From: Vanessa cardui
Lineage: Eukaryota > Arthropoda > Insecta > Lepidoptera > Nymphalidae
NCBI RefSeq assembly: GCF_905220365.1
Contig: NC_061137.1
Span: 13,172,001-13,236,000, forward strand
Length of the DNA stretch: 64,000 nucleotides
Direction: 5' to 3'
Position numbers and translations under genes: made by a program. The notes below the pieces were generated by a model. The model was not told the origin of the DNA. It saw only the letters and a list, made by a program, of their open reading frames with translations, and ran no database searches. Shown here one piece after another: positions 49,401 through 59,186 of the stretch. The stretch's first letter is position 1; each line of letters begins with the position of its first letter.

Positions 49401-51627
49401 ACCAACCTTGGGAACTAAGATGCTACGTCCCTTGTGCCTGTAGTTACAATGGCTCACTCAACCTTCAAACCGGAACACAACAATACTGCGTACTATTGTT
49501 TAACGGTAGAATATCTGATCAATGGGTGGTACCTACCCACCAAGTTATTAAAATAAATAATTTTGGTTAAAGGAAAAAAATAAGGTTAGTTTCCTCGCGA
49601 TGTTTGTATGTACAACACAACACAAATGAAACACATGAAAACTGAGGGAAATCACGAATTTCAATATATCTTTGTTGAACATTGTTATATTTATTCACTG
49701 GTAAATATAGGATACCCCTGATAATTATAAGGCAATTAGGAATTTTTGATAAGTAATTTTATTAATAAATTTCTTCTAGGATACCCAAAAAAAGTTTCAA
49801 ATCCCAATCAATACCAGATCCAAATGGTAATAATGATTCTGGATACGCACCTTCAAACATAGAAGACACAATCAGAGAGCACGTATCACCGCCCGCATCT
49901 CCTGCCCTAAAAGACGCCACGGTCTTGAAAAATATGGGCTGTGAATCAAAATGGAAGAAAAATGGAAAGAGAGTTGATGCGGATTCCAGGTAATCAATTG
50001 CCATAATTTAAGCAGACGGCGCTGGCATTACGTAGATATTTGTTCTGAATTCAAATAAAATGAAACTTGAAAAATACCAAAATAGAACTCAAACACAAAT
50101 AACCTATACTTAATATTATAAATGTGAAAGTAACTCTGTCTGTATGTCACTGCCACTACCAAATCAATGAACCGATTTTGATGAAGTTTAGGTTGAATCT
50201 AACTTAAACTCTAACGAAGGATATAGGCTACTTTTTCCTTAACATATGACAACCAAATCCTACAAACGCGAGCAACCCCGCGGGCGACAACTACAAAAAC
50301 ACTTATTCTGTATTCATTAACAAGTCTTATTTTTAAATAAAATTTACTTAAAGAAAAGGCAAAGTTATCGCAGATCTTGTTTATTTCAAATGCGATGTTA
50401 ATATTTTAAATCTGAAAAATATTTGAATTTATTTAAAGTAACGTGATTCACTATTTATATAAAATTGTTTCACGTTTGAAAACATTCATAAGTTAATCTC
50501 CTTCATTCAGACATTGTGATTTTGTTGTAGAAACGCATCAATTGCTTTCCGATCGGATGACGACCTGAGATCAAGTCACTACGACATTCGCGACGGATCG
50601 ACCTGTAAAAAGGAAAGAAAGGCCAGCGCTGCGACCGCACGATTTACTATCTATAAAGCCAATAAGGCGAGCAAAAAGAAAAGAGAAAAATCATCCGCTA
50701 AAAAAGAAAGAAAGGCAACAAAGACGCTGGCTATTGTATTAGGTAAGTCTTAATATTTATGGGGCTATCGCTTTTCTTAAAAAGGTTACTCACTTTTCAA
50801 TCTTTTGATACTCGTAAGAAAAGGTAATAGGCACCGATTTCGTAAATTTTACAACAACAGTATTGTCAATAAATTACAAACAAAAATGGTCCTTATTATA
50901 TTCGAAAATAAATGACCGTATCGAAAAATTGCTACAAATATATTTTTTCTTGAACTTTATTGTTCGGTAACGAGATTTTTTTCCTCGGAACTCTGTCAAT
51001 CAGTAAATTTTCTAACTAGTTGCAAGATTTTTCGTAAGATCGGCGAAAAGTTAGTTTTTGGAAATAATTTCTCAACTTTAGCAAATGGTCCTTGTGAGAG
51101 TTGTTGGAAGTTACTAACTTGGAAAGTATTGATATCGTTGGCTTATTTTTATTTTATTTCTTTATTTAATTGTATAAAAATAATTATATATAATAACTTA
51201 CAAGAGACGAAAAACAATTTTGTTTTAATTCGATCCCAAGATTATTACTTTGAACAAAGTTATTTTTTATTTATCTTATAAAGAAAGAATTATAAACCAA
51301 TGTTATTAATTACCTTCAGGCTGATTACGTATGATTATATCATCAACATCTCATTAAATATTACGTAATAATATTAATATATCTGCTAACCTGTAATTTG
51401 TATTGTTCTCAGGCGTTTTCTTATTTTGCTGGACCCCATTCTTCACTTGCAACGTTTTGGACGCGATTTGCGGAAAATTTGGCCTTCAGTTCTCCCCAGG
51501 AGTCACGGTCTTCATCCTCAACACCTGGCTCGGGTACATCAACTCCTTCTTAAACCCTGTCATCTACACCATTTTCAATCCTGAGTTTAGGAAGGCCTTT
51601 AGGAAAATACTCAAGTGCAGCACCTAG
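43349..51627 (+). CDS. Dop2R: D2-like dopamine receptor (7 exons, TM3 to stop; 5' exons not found)
   Basis: Seen: exons 43349-43458, 43812-44064, 45509-45696, 48748-48858, 49780-49989, 50531-50742 and 51413-51627 join in frame (1299 nt, 432 aa plus stop). The product shows the TM3 disulfide Cys and amine-binding Asp (CDVYIAMD), DRY, the TM5 serine cluster YSSLGSFYIP, TM6 FCWTPFF and TM7 NPVIY. The long third loop carries ARxQR-type basic ends and a KKKREKS...KKERKATK stretch leading into TM6. The C-terminal tail is short and ends in KCST. Known: this arrangement (long ICL3, short tail) is that of Gi/o-coupled D2-like receptors, which lower cAMP in response to dopamine at the neuronal plasma membrane; the match to insect D2R is strong along the whole length. 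Missing: N-terminus, TM1 and TM2. No exon with their signature was found between 21822 and 43348. Confidence 0.96.
43500..43675 (+). repeat. Dispersed repeat in Dop2R intron
   Basis: GTCTGTCTGTCTGTAAGTTC, ACTACTGAGCAGATTTTCAT and CACGAGAAAGGTTTAGGTAT form a repeat type common in Lepidoptera. It lies in the 353-bp intron between the TM3 and TM4 exons. Confidence 0.5.
43812..44064 (+). CDS. Dop2R: Dop2R exon: DRY to TM5
   Basis: The acceptor is TTCTCAG at 43805-43811, completing the Arg of DRY. It encodes ICL2, TM4, ECL2 with its Cys, and TM5 with the YSSxxSFYIP serines. The donor is AAG|GTAATT at 44065 (phase 0 out). It is markedly more GC-rich than its surroundings. Confidence 0.97.
44201..44395 (+). 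repeat. tRNA-derived SINE (family A) in Dop2R intron, internally deleted
   Basis: GAAATGGCCCAGTGGTCAGA head, B box GGATTCAAACCCAGGC and the body to AAATCGTGAGG, then a jump to CTCAGCAGTGGGAAATTTAC and the tail. Confidence 0.83.
45172..45452 (+). repeat. Metulj-like SINE in Dop2R intron
   Basis: TTGGTGGTAGGGCTTTGTGC to TCCGCCAACCTATATAATAA. It ends about 57 bp before the exon at 45509. Confidence 0.84.
45509..45696 (+). CDS. Dop2R: Dop2R exon: start of third intracellular loop
   Basis: The acceptor is ACACAG at 45503-45508 and the donor is AG|GTATGG at 45697 (phase 0 in, 2 out). It encodes the basic RNRAKKQRAAKK G-protein-contact region, then an acidic, Asn/Ser-rich stretch. A Metulj-like SINE ends about 57 bp before the exon. 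Confidence 0.93.
45912..46125 (+). repeat. Dispersed repeat (family J) in Dop2R intron
   Basis: GACAAACATACAAATATACG, GGAAACCTAAATGGATCATT and GTCGAACTGATAACCTCC. Its relative at 915-1120 has the same order of blocks. Confidence 0.5.
46757..47697 (-). mobile_element. Hairpin-tailed repeat (family E), copy 3, reverse, in Dop2R intron
   Basis: Reverse complement of copy 1. Arms lie at 46757-46870 and 46997-47110. The body ends at TTTTTGAAGTCGGTTAAAAA (about 47678-47697). It sits in the intron between exons 45509-45696 and 48748-48858. The 71-codon frame 47153-47365 corresponds to 24551-24748 of copy 1. Confidence 0.72.
47852..48058 (+). mobile_element. MITE (family H), copy 2
   Basis: GGGTGAGAAAAGTTTCGTCA on the left and GAAGGTTTTCTTACTCTGAC then TGTA on the right, with the interior GTGCTCAGTATGAGCG shared with copy 1. 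The left TIR start is eroded. Confidence 0.62.
48538..48719. mobile_element. Penelope-like terminal fold-back just before a Dop2R exon
   Basis: Left arm about 48538-48592 (TTTAAATAAAACTAGTTATA, ACGGATTTGAATCGCGTATA); the core has CATCCCGACGTTTCGAGCAC and TTTACAGCGTTCGTGGTCAC; right arm about 48665-48719 is the near-exact reverse complement of the left. The gap to the exon at 48748 is 28 bp. Confidence 0.68.
48748..48858 (+). CDS. Dop2R: Dop2R ICL3 cassette-compatible exon (111 nt)
   Basis: The acceptor is TTTTTTAG before 48748 and the donor is AA|GTAAAT at 48859. Phase is 2 in and 2 out, so skipping it keeps the frame. It encodes CHVIPNDKSTEFMLATVPED, a block strongly conserved in insect D2 receptors. 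A Penelope-derived fold-back ends 28 bp upstream. Confidence 0.9.
49280..49545 (-). repeat. Metulj-like SINE, reverse, in Dop2R intron
   Basis: TTGGCGGACGAGCATATGAG to GGGTGGTACCTACCCACCAA, with all blocks in order; the final head segment is lost. Confidence 0.83.
49780..49989 (+). CDS. Dop2R: Dop2R ICL3 cassette-compatible exon (210 nt)
   Basis: The acceptor is TTCTAG at 49774-49779 and the donor is AG|GTAATC at 49990 (phase 2 in, 2 out). It includes the PDPNGNNDSGYA block known from insect D2-like receptors and Ser-Pro sites (SPPASPAL) that may be phosphorylated. Confidence 0.9.
50102..50295 (+). repeat. GTGAAAGTAACTCTGTCTGT-type repeat in Dop2R intron
   Basis: TATAAATGTGAAAGTAACTC, TGAACCGATTTTGATGAAGT, GGATATAGGCTACTTTTTCC and AACCCCGCGGGCGACAACTA. 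Nearly complete. Confidence 0.72.
50531..50742 (+). CDS. Dop2R: Dop2R exon: end of ICL3 into TM6
   Basis: The acceptor is GTTGTAG at 50524-50530 and the donor is G|GTAAGT at 50743 (phase 2 in, 1 out). It encodes RFTIYKANKASKKKREK and KKERKATKTLAIVL, the conserved cytoplasmic entry to TM6. Confidence 0.96.
50743..51412 (+). other. Dop2R last intron
   Basis: A 670-bp AT-rich intron with no recognised repeat. Confidence 0.6.
51413..51627 (+). CDS. Dop2R: Dop2R last exon: TM6, TM7 and tail
   Basis: The acceptor is GTTCTCAG at 51405-51412. It encodes FLFCWTPFF (TM6 toggle Trp), ECL3, WLGYINSFLNPVIY (TM7) and helix 8 FNPEFRKAFRKIL. The product ends KCST, with TAG at 51625-51627. The Cys near the end is a likely palmitoylation site. 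Confidence 0.97.
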
Positions 51628-51782
51628 CCCATAGATTATTTGGTCGTTTTCACTCAGTAGATCTCCAAAATAAGTATAACCAGATGTTTTATTTAATAGA
51701 GATGATATCTGTGTGGTGACGCTTTCAATGTATGTCGTTAAGAATTATATATCATCAAACTTTAACATATTCTATGACAACG

Positions 51783-51852
51783 AATAAAATTTATCATTTT
51801 TCTAAGGGTTTCGGGAGATCTACTAAACGGCCAAATATATATCTTGAATAAA
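51783..51852 (+). terminator. Dop2R candidate polyadenylation signals
   Basis: Two AATAAA hexamers lie within 70 bp, about 160-225 bp after the stop codon, followed by T-rich sequence. They are the nearest polyadenylation signals to the coding end. Confidence 0.45.
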
Positions 51853-52552
51853 GTTTATTACTTTGTGATATTTCAGTAACTGTAAATGTTTATGTAGAAT
51901 CTTAGCATATCAAAATTATTAGAATTAATGTCTTAATAAATATATATTATATTGTAATTATATGCTAAGGTATATTCTACTCGAATATCAGTATAAATTG
52001 TATAATGTAAAGTTTTGTCTTAGTCAAAATATTGCCAAATTATAAAGAAATGTTATTGCAGCTTTAGTTGTTTTAAGGTTGTGATATTTTTAATTTTAGA
52101 CTTTTAATTATTTCCTATGTAAAAAAAACTCAATGCGAATATTTAAGAATAGCTTTAAATATTATAATTTTATTTATCCTAAGTATCATTGTGATTAAGT
52201 ATTTAAGATACTCTTAGCGCAAATAAAAAAATCGGTGGCTTAAATTTATCTAAAAGAAAATGGTACGCAAATTATTCCTATGATGTTTTTCTTGCATGAA
52301 ACATATGAATTCGTTTCTGTTTAGTTTAGTCGATGCTTCGTCTTTTCCGTCCAATAATAATGTCTCACAAAGAATTCAAGTTTGCTGAATCTTCATAGAA
52401 AATAATAAAGAAAGATGGTTTCTTATCAGTAATATATTTAATCTCAACTACACTCACACAAATATTTTCAAACTTTATCAAGCTGAGTGGTTTGTTAATT
52501 TGAATACGCTTCTATTAGAATTCAATAAAAAAAATTTTTGCATTATATAGGT

Positions 52553-52745
52553 AATCATCCTTGCCTTATCCCAATTAACTTGGGGTAGGCTCAGCATGTC
52601 TTTTTCCTCCATGCTTTTCTATCTGACGTCATCTCAGAAGTAACATTCTTTCCAGCCATATCTTCTATCACACAATCCATAATTTCATTGATCATCGTCT
52701 TCCTCTATTTCCATACACATTCATGCTCAAGACCTCCCTCAAAAT
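52553..52745 (-). repeat. Retroelement 3' tail, reverse
   Basis: ATCCTTGCCTTATCCCAATT, GGGGTAGGCTCAGCATGTC and CACACAATCCATAATTTCAT. It is related in reverse to 22478-22612. Confidence 0.5.
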
Positions 52746-53300
52746 ATGCATTGGATAACTTATTTCATGAGATACATAAAATATCTATAAACATGATGCT
52801 GCAACATATGAGAACAGAGCTGTACATTTCATCTTTGTGAAGACCGTGTACATAATATATTATATCACAAAATATGTTATACATTTATAATTAGCAATCA
52901 CTTGCGACCCTTTAATCTATCGAAATTCGCATTACATTTCGCCTAAAAGTGATATTTTAAATATTTTTATTACATCATTCAGAATTAATATTATGTAATT
53001 TTCGGTTAAAATAATTATGTCGCTGATAACACTCGAATTAAATATTCGTAGTGTCCAATGACGAGAATATGCACGACGCGATTTGATACTGTAGTGTGTA
53101 TATTATAGTGTTTTCATGATTTTGTGCCATAAAAATAGCTGAAATTCCTATAAAAATTGGTGTAAAATTATAAAGAAATAATTTTCAAATGTAGATTATT
53201 CTAGAAATTATCGTGACTATGTGTCTAATAAACTGTTTCGCGATTATTGCTCAGAATCGTAATAAAAATTATATAATGCTCACTATTATACAATAAAACT

Positions 53301-54698
53301 TTTTTATTTACACGTTTAAGTAATTTCCTGTTTGTGTATTTGAAAATTCCATTTATGATAATTTCTTTGCTCAAATTACCTTTGTATTAAAATTTTATAA
53401 ATTCTAAGACTTCAAACCTACAAATAAATTTAAGTAGATATTATTATAACCTTGTTATAATCCACTTCCCTATTATAAATAAATTGTTATAAAATGTATT
53501 ATATAATTGTAAATTATAGCCATATCTATAATCTCTTTGTTTTCTTATGAGAGTTTATTCAATATTAGAATATTGTATAATATTGTATGTAAATTACAAT
53601 TATGTAATGTTATTCTAAGTCATGTAATTCTAAAAAGTGTAAGTAGTTGGCGTCTCTTTTACTAAGCTAAATTTATAAGCAAATAATAGCAATATATTGC
53701 ATGCGCTGTGTCCATGCATTTTATTTGATTACATATTTAAGAATTCTGTGAATAATTATGTAATTATATAGTATTTATTATTACATACAGTATTACATAA
53801 TCGTAACATCTAATGTTAGTTCCTTTCTTCTATGATTACTCATTTATATTAAGAATATATTAAGATGATAATAGAATTAAATTTTAATTAGTTTTAACAT
53901 AATTTTCGTTAAAACAATGGAAATAGATGTTATGCCAAAGGATAAATTTAATATAATTTAAGTGCTTTGTAAAAATCTAAAGCTTTTTAAGCGGCTGTAT
54001 TCAAAATCAAAAAGTCTATGTACAAGTAGAATTTTAAATTTCTATGCGAAGTGATGATAATTTTGAAATATATAATATTCTGTTTTTAAAAAAAGGTTTT
54101 TTATTTGTAAATATTAATATATATTTTTTATTTATTTATTCAGAATCTGAATCTGCGATTGCATTTCTTTCATTCGTTAAATAGGGCAACACTTTTCCCA
54201 TTACTAAAAATTATGAACCGAAGATGGCACGAGTATTTGCTCCGACCTTACCATTTAAGCATAGAAAATGTTATTTATTTGGGAAGACAACGGTATTTTA
54301 GAAGAGGGTCTAAATTACGCTATGTAGAATGGTTTTATATAAAATATTTTTGTTCATTTTTTTTTACAGTTTGAAGTCCGCAGAAATGTTTTCTATGCTA
54401 TTGAGTTTTGTGGCACTTGTCAGTTACCATCACTATTAATAGTATCTGTATTAATATTTTGCCTTAAATGTCTTGTGGATGATGTAATGAAAGGCAATTG
54501 AGTATAGATATATGTAATATAATTTACAATATTTAATTGTTACGACGATATTACAGTGCGATGTCAGAATGGCGACTCCGCGACAGAACATATAATAATG
54601 TATTAATTGACAATGTAGCATATCGAATATCGACTTGTTTCTTGATGCCATTATGGACAGTGATTTTTGCTTACATTAATAAAAGATAATACGTAGGC
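53301..54698. other. AT-rich flank with no recognised gene
   Basis: Very AT-rich. The 71-codon frame at 54159-54374 has no recognised relative and no codon bias. Confidence 0.5.
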
Positions 54699-54816
54699 AC
54701 AATATTATAAATGTGAAAGTAACTCTTTCTGTCTGTTGCTCTTTCACGACCAAACCGTTGAATTGATTTTGATAAAATTTGGTATGAAGCAATCTTGTAC
54801 TCCAAGAAAGGATGTA

Positions 54817-54833
54817 GGCTACTTTTTTCCCTG
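54817..54833 (+). repeat. Target-site duplication, left copy
   Basis: GGCTACTTTTTTCCCTG, identical to 55894-55910 and bordering the LINE insertion. Confidence 0.88.
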
Positions 54834-55893
54834 GCGGTGGCCCGGGGACAAATCGTCCTGGCAGTGTCGCTCGATGTGGCGAACGCCTTCAACAGTCTTC
54901 CCTTTGAGACAATACGGGAGGCACTCCGATATCATGGCGTGCCATCCTATCTCAGGAGACTGCTGGAGGCGTACCTCCAAGACAGGGAAATCCTCTGGGC
55001 GGGGGTCGATGGGAGGCTCGTCGAGACGATGGAGTTTCGGGCAGCATTTTGTCCATCTCGGCCCGAGGCTCATCAACGCCGCTGCCGCTCTCGGTCGCCT
55101 CCTTCCGAATGTGGGGGGGCCGGGATCCCTATGTCGGCGTCTATATTCCGGCGTAGTGAGGTCGATGGCGCTGTACGGTGCCCCGATCTGGATAGACGCC
55201 CTCACCGCTAAAAATCGGGCCCTACTGCGAAAGCCGCAGAGGGTCATAGCGGTGAGAGGCATCAGAGGGTACCGTACGGTTTCGTGGACTGCGGCGACAC
55301 TTCTCGCGGGCGATCCGCCCTGGGAGCTCCAGGCGGAGGTGCTCGCGGAAGTGTACCGGTTTCGGGTCGAGGTGAGGGACCGCGGCGACCGTCCAGGGTT
55401 AACGGAGATCGGGCGGATCAGGACTCTAGCCCAGCAAGCCCTGATCGTCCGATGGCAGGAGGATCTAGGGTCACCCACAGCAGGCCTGGCGACAGTGGAG
55501 GCGATCCGTCCCCACTTGAGTCGCTGGGTTGAAAGGAAGCACGGCACACTGTCGTACAGAATGACGCAGGTACTTACCGGGCACGGATGCTTCGGTAAGT
55601 ACCTGCACGCGATAGCGCGGCGGGAGGAAACACCCTCCTGCCACGAGTGTGGTGCGCCAGTGGACACGGCGTACCACACCCTGTACGAGTGTGCTGCGTG
55701 GGGACCCCAGAGGCACATCCTTGCGGCGACTATGGGTGGAGACCTCTCGCTACTGAGCATGGCGTTGATAACGCTCGATGTGCTGGTCAGAGATGCTGAT
55801 GAGATGTCATGTCGCAGAAGGAAGCCGCGGAGCGGGAGCGGGAAAATAATGCCGCCGCCGCGTAAAGCGTTTTTTCCAGCGAGAAAAAAAAAT
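54834..55893 (+). mobile_element. 5'-truncated, internally deleted R1-clade LINE
   Basis: GC-rich retroelement copy. One frame (about 54843-55030) encodes the reverse-transcriptase block LAVSLDVANAFNSLPFETIR. The frame then changes near 55030 to the C-terminal part (GPRLINAAAALGRLLP, then a WQ...GHGCFGKYL region and a Cys/His motif CHECGAP...YHTLYECAAW) as in R1/Jockey-type LINEs. The polymerase centre (the FADD/YADD box) between these blocks is missing, so the copy is dead. It ends in an A-rich tail (55884-55892) and is flanked by identical 17-bp sequences, a target-site duplication. The large antisense frame (54819-55760) is a shadow of this GC-rich code. Confidence 0.88.
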
Positions 55894-55910
55894 GGCTACT
55901 TTTTTCCCTG
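55894..55910 (+). repeat. Target-site duplication, right copy
   Basis: GGCTACTTTTTTCCCTG directly after the A-rich tail of the LINE. The host repeat continues after it. Confidence 0.88.
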
Positions 55911-56401
55911 ACACGTGACAAACAACATCCTAAAACGAAACTAAAGCCGCGGGTTCCAGTAATATATGTATATAAATATCAATGTTATTTATACTAATAG
56001 AACTAAACTCCTAATACTACTTATTTGTCTTAACGTCAAAATTACTCGGTAAACGATTTACGGAATCTCGAAGGCGGAATAAAGTTTAATTACTCGACTC
56101 AAAGCCCCCAGCCGCCTACGAATTAGTTACTTGAACAAATTTAACTAGCCTTTTTTCTTATCTCGAGAAGGTCGTAAGGCCTTTACCAGACAGTGAAGTG
56201 TATTAATTGTTTTGTTATGTTTAATTTTATTCATATAAAAATAGGGTTATTTATAAAATTACATTATCTTTGTTTAATTTTCACCGCTTTTTACTTAATA
56301 TAAAAAATGACAAGGATGTTTTGAAGTTCATAATAATAAATTAAATTAATATTAATAGACTGATGATGTATGTTAAGCTGTGCTGTTCAAGTAAGCCATA
56401 C

Positions 56402-56570
56402 GAAATCAAAATAAACTTTATTCAAGTCGGCTTTTATAAACACTTTTGAATCGTCATTTTTCAATTAAGTGAAGCTACTATCGGTTCGGAAAGTAGATTC
56501 TACCGACAAGAACCGGCAAGAAACTCAGTAGTTACTCTTTTTCAACATTTAAAAAATACAAAAGTTTTTA
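56402..56570 (+). repeat. Retroelement tail with GAATCGTCATTTTTCAATTA motif
   Basis: AAATAAACTTTATTCAAGTC, GGTTCGGAAAGTAGATTCTA and CCGGCAAGAAACTCAGTAGT form a lepidopteran repeat. A shorter relative is at 59690-59800. Confidence 0.6.
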
Positions 56571-57133
56571 GTTAAATACAATTTTTTAAATTAATATATC
56601 CTGCTTGGAAGTCAACAGGTACTCACTCCACGCTTTTTAATCATATACAAAAAAATTTTGAATTTACGAAACGGCAAAGTTAAAAGTGTCTTACTTATAT
56701 AGCATTTTGAATCACGATTGTCTTTTAAAAAAGTAATCAGTTTAGTACAACGTGAAAGCGCAACAAGCAAATAAATAAATATTTTCTCATTAATTTTTTA
56801 TAAAACTAACATTGTAACTTCACCGTAATTGAAATATTAATAATATACATAATTTACAATCCTAAACTACTTTAAATTCATATTTTTATAAAGACAGATA
56901 AATATATTAAATGTTTTGTTATATTTTATAATATTAATCTATAAAAAAAAAAAAAACGATTTTAGTCTTTATTAGTTTGTTAACGGTGTTAATTTATAAA
57001 ATAGCTAGTAAATCGTCCGGCATTGCATCTCTGAAAGTTATTAATAGAGAGAAGGAAAAGTGCTTTTAGACTAACTATGCATTTAAATAAATATACATAA
57101 TTACTTTATAGATAATACATAGTTAGTCATAAA

Positions 57134-57508
57134 CAGTGGCGTAAATAGGGCGGTGTTAACGATGCCCAGGTACAGGGCGTAGACTCTCGGGGGCGCAAGA
57201 ATAGACTGACTGGGCAGGACTATTGTTTTTTCGTTTTTCTGTTATTAGAATTCCGCTAAGGCCCTAGTACTCTATTCTAATACAAACGTATTTACATGCT
57301 AGTATCATTAAAAACATACATCGCACTAATTTTTTCGGCAGCTCACGAGCGTATTTGTGTTTAGTGTTTATCGTCAATGGGCAACGCATTTGCAGTAGTG
57401 AACCTGCGTTTAAGTGAGCGAGACAGTAAAATAGGCAAAGGGTCTGCTTAAATACGGCGCAGTTATAGAAACTCGCACAGGGCGCAGAAAGGGCTATTTA
57501 CGGCACTG
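57134..57508 (+). mobile_element. hAT-like MITE with 8-bp duplication
   Basis: Ends CAGTGGCGTAAATAGGGC and GGGCTATTTACGGCACTG are imperfect terminal inverted repeats. Flanks are GTCATAAA (57126-57133) and CTCATAAA (57509-57516), 7 of 8 identical. CAG ends and 8-bp duplications are typical of hAT elements. Non-coding. Confidence 0.72.
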
Positions 57509-57625
57509 CTCATAAATAAATAATCAAGATATATTATAAAAGAAAATAAAGTAATCGTAATTTACACATATTTTTTGTAGGCTATCTTAATATCATCATC
57601 ATACATCAATTTGTGGTACATTACA

Positions 57626-57695
57626 GCGTTGGGAACGAAAGTGTTGTATCCCTTGTGTCTGTTACCCTGGCTGACTCACTTTGTGCTGAGTAGTA
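57626..57695 (-). repeat. Metulj-like SINE scrap, reverse
   Basis: TGGGAACGAAAGTGTTGTAT, CCCTTGTGTCTGTTACCCTG and GCTGACTCACTTTGTGCTGA. Confidence 0.5.
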
Positions 57696-57943
57696 AGTAA
57701 GTTGAATTATATGTTAGTCAAATCAGTGTATGCAATATTATTTTTGGATCCGTCATCGTTCAGCCATTACACACCCAAAATTTACAATTTATACACACAT
57801 ACCTTTCTCGTTTTTCAGTCTTTCAATCAGGTTGAAGCATCAAGTAAAACTTCCCTTTCCTTCTTGGACTCTTGGAGGATATTGTACAATTTCATGGATA
57901 TTTTCCTCCTATAATTACTGAAGGAACAAGATAAAAAAATATA

Positions 57944-58187
57944 TGTAAATAAATAAATAAATATGAGACAACATCACATACATTACTCTGATCCTGATCT
58001 AGAACAAGACCACATGTGTTATGGAAAATTAGAAGTAACGACGGTACCACAAACACCCATACCCAAGACAACATAGAAAACTAATGATAATCTACATTGA
58101 CTCGGCCGGGAATCGAACCCGGGACCTCGGAGTGGCATACCCATGCAAACCGGTGTACACACCACTGGACCACGGAGGTCGTCAAAT
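57944..58187 (-). repeat. tRNA-related SINE (family C), reverse, near full length
   Basis: (AAAT)n tail, then GAGACAACATCACATACATT, GGCCGGGAATCGAACCCGGG (B box reversed) and GACCACGGAGGTCGTC. ORFs crossing it are not genes. Confidence 0.84.
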
Positions 58188-58769
58188 ATATGACTCTTTA
58201 ACGAATTTTATTAGCAAATCGGCATGCCCTGCATTTTGAATATGTAATATCATCGAAAACATTCATTTAAAATATATGCTATATTTTTTTCCACTTACTT
58301 AATATGCATCGTTATATTACGTTTAACTAACGTAACATTATTATTAATTGTAGCCTATGTATTATTTTGATGTCTAACCTATTATATTTATTAAAAAAAT
58401 CATCCAAATCCGTTTATTAGTTTCCTCATGAAAGTGTAACAAATATATATACATCCTCAAAAACTTGCACCCTTATAATAGTGTTATTATCGATCGTGAA
58501 AACGGTGTCGAAATCTATTAATCTGAAACAGACGTAAGAAACGATTATTTTAATATATAGGTAGTCATTTATCTTTAGCTGAGTCGATCCCGAAATGATG
58601 AACGGTCAAGGCAATTCCGTTGTTATTAAGCCAAGCAATCTGCCAGATCACGATGATCCAAGTAATTATTTCAATCTCTAAGCCGTACTATATATAGATA
58701 TCGATATATACTACGTTCACGTGTATATAATAATACTAGCTGTTTTCACGACCTTGTACGCCTTTACAT

Positions 58770-58960
58770 ATAACAAAAAAAAAATTGTAGCCTAAGATAA
58801 TCCATGTTTTATCACTTATCTGACAGTGAAAGTCCCGTCGAAATCAGTCCAGCCGTTCCAGAGATTAGCCGGAAAAAACATGCAGACAGACAGACAAAAA
58901 CATGTTATTTTGGTATATGTACCGTGTATGTACATATGCATTGAGTAAAGAAATCGGCCT
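58770..58960 (+). repeat. Dispersed repeat (family G)
   Basis: GACAGTGAAAGTCCCGTCGA, CAGTCCAGCCGTTCCAGAGA and GGTATATGTACCGTGTATGT. It matches 37963-38165. Confidence 0.62.
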
Positions 58961-58982
58961 AGAGCGTGTCGGACACGCACAT

Positions 58983-59186
58983 GAAAGGGTTCCGTAGCTA
59001 TAAGATGAATGATAATTATTTTTCGATAATTTTAAAAACCAATTTATGAATTATCAGTATACATACATCTGTCCACCAATTTTCGTGATAATCGGTACAG
59101 AAACGGCGGAGAACGAGACAGGATAGACAAACGGACAGACATGACGAAACCATAAGGGTTCCTAGTAGACTACGGAACCCTAAAAA
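58983..59186 (+). repeat. AGGGTTCCGTA-ended repeat
   Basis: AAAGGGTTCCGTAGC at the left and CTACGGAACCCT at the right form short inverted ends around about 200 bp, with ACGGACAGACATGACGAAAC inside. It looks like a MITE or a retroelement tail; class unsettled. Confidence 0.5.

Larger units (their letters stand above)
51628..53300 (+). other. Dop2R: Dop2R 3' UTR and AT-rich flank
   Basis: There is no coding signal. AATAAA polyadenylation hexamers lie at 51783-51788, 51847-51852 and 51935-51940, any of which could end the transcript; later A/T-rich hexamers also occur. A LINE-tail repeat sits at 52553-52745. Which site is used cannot be told from sequence. Confidence 0.5.
54699..55965 (+). repeat. 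GTGAAAGTAACTCTGTCTGT-type repeat, split by the LINE
   Basis: Host repeat of a family seen many times in this window. It starts near TATAAATGTGAAAGTAACTC, has a middle AAATTTGGTATGAAGCAA...GGCTACTTTTTTCCCTG and ends near GCCGCGGG. The left part is 54699-54833 and the right part 55911-55965. Confidence 0.75.

Noticed and set aside
49762..50004. 80-codon minus frame
   Set aside because: Antisense of the Dop2R exon 49780-49989. The same applies to the minus frames at 43225, 45512 and 48715, which overlap other Dop2R exons.
54819..55760. 313-codon frame on the minus strand
   Set aside because: It is the antisense of the GC-rich LINE. The sense strand carries clear reverse-transcriptase and Cys/His motifs; the antisense product resembles nothing.
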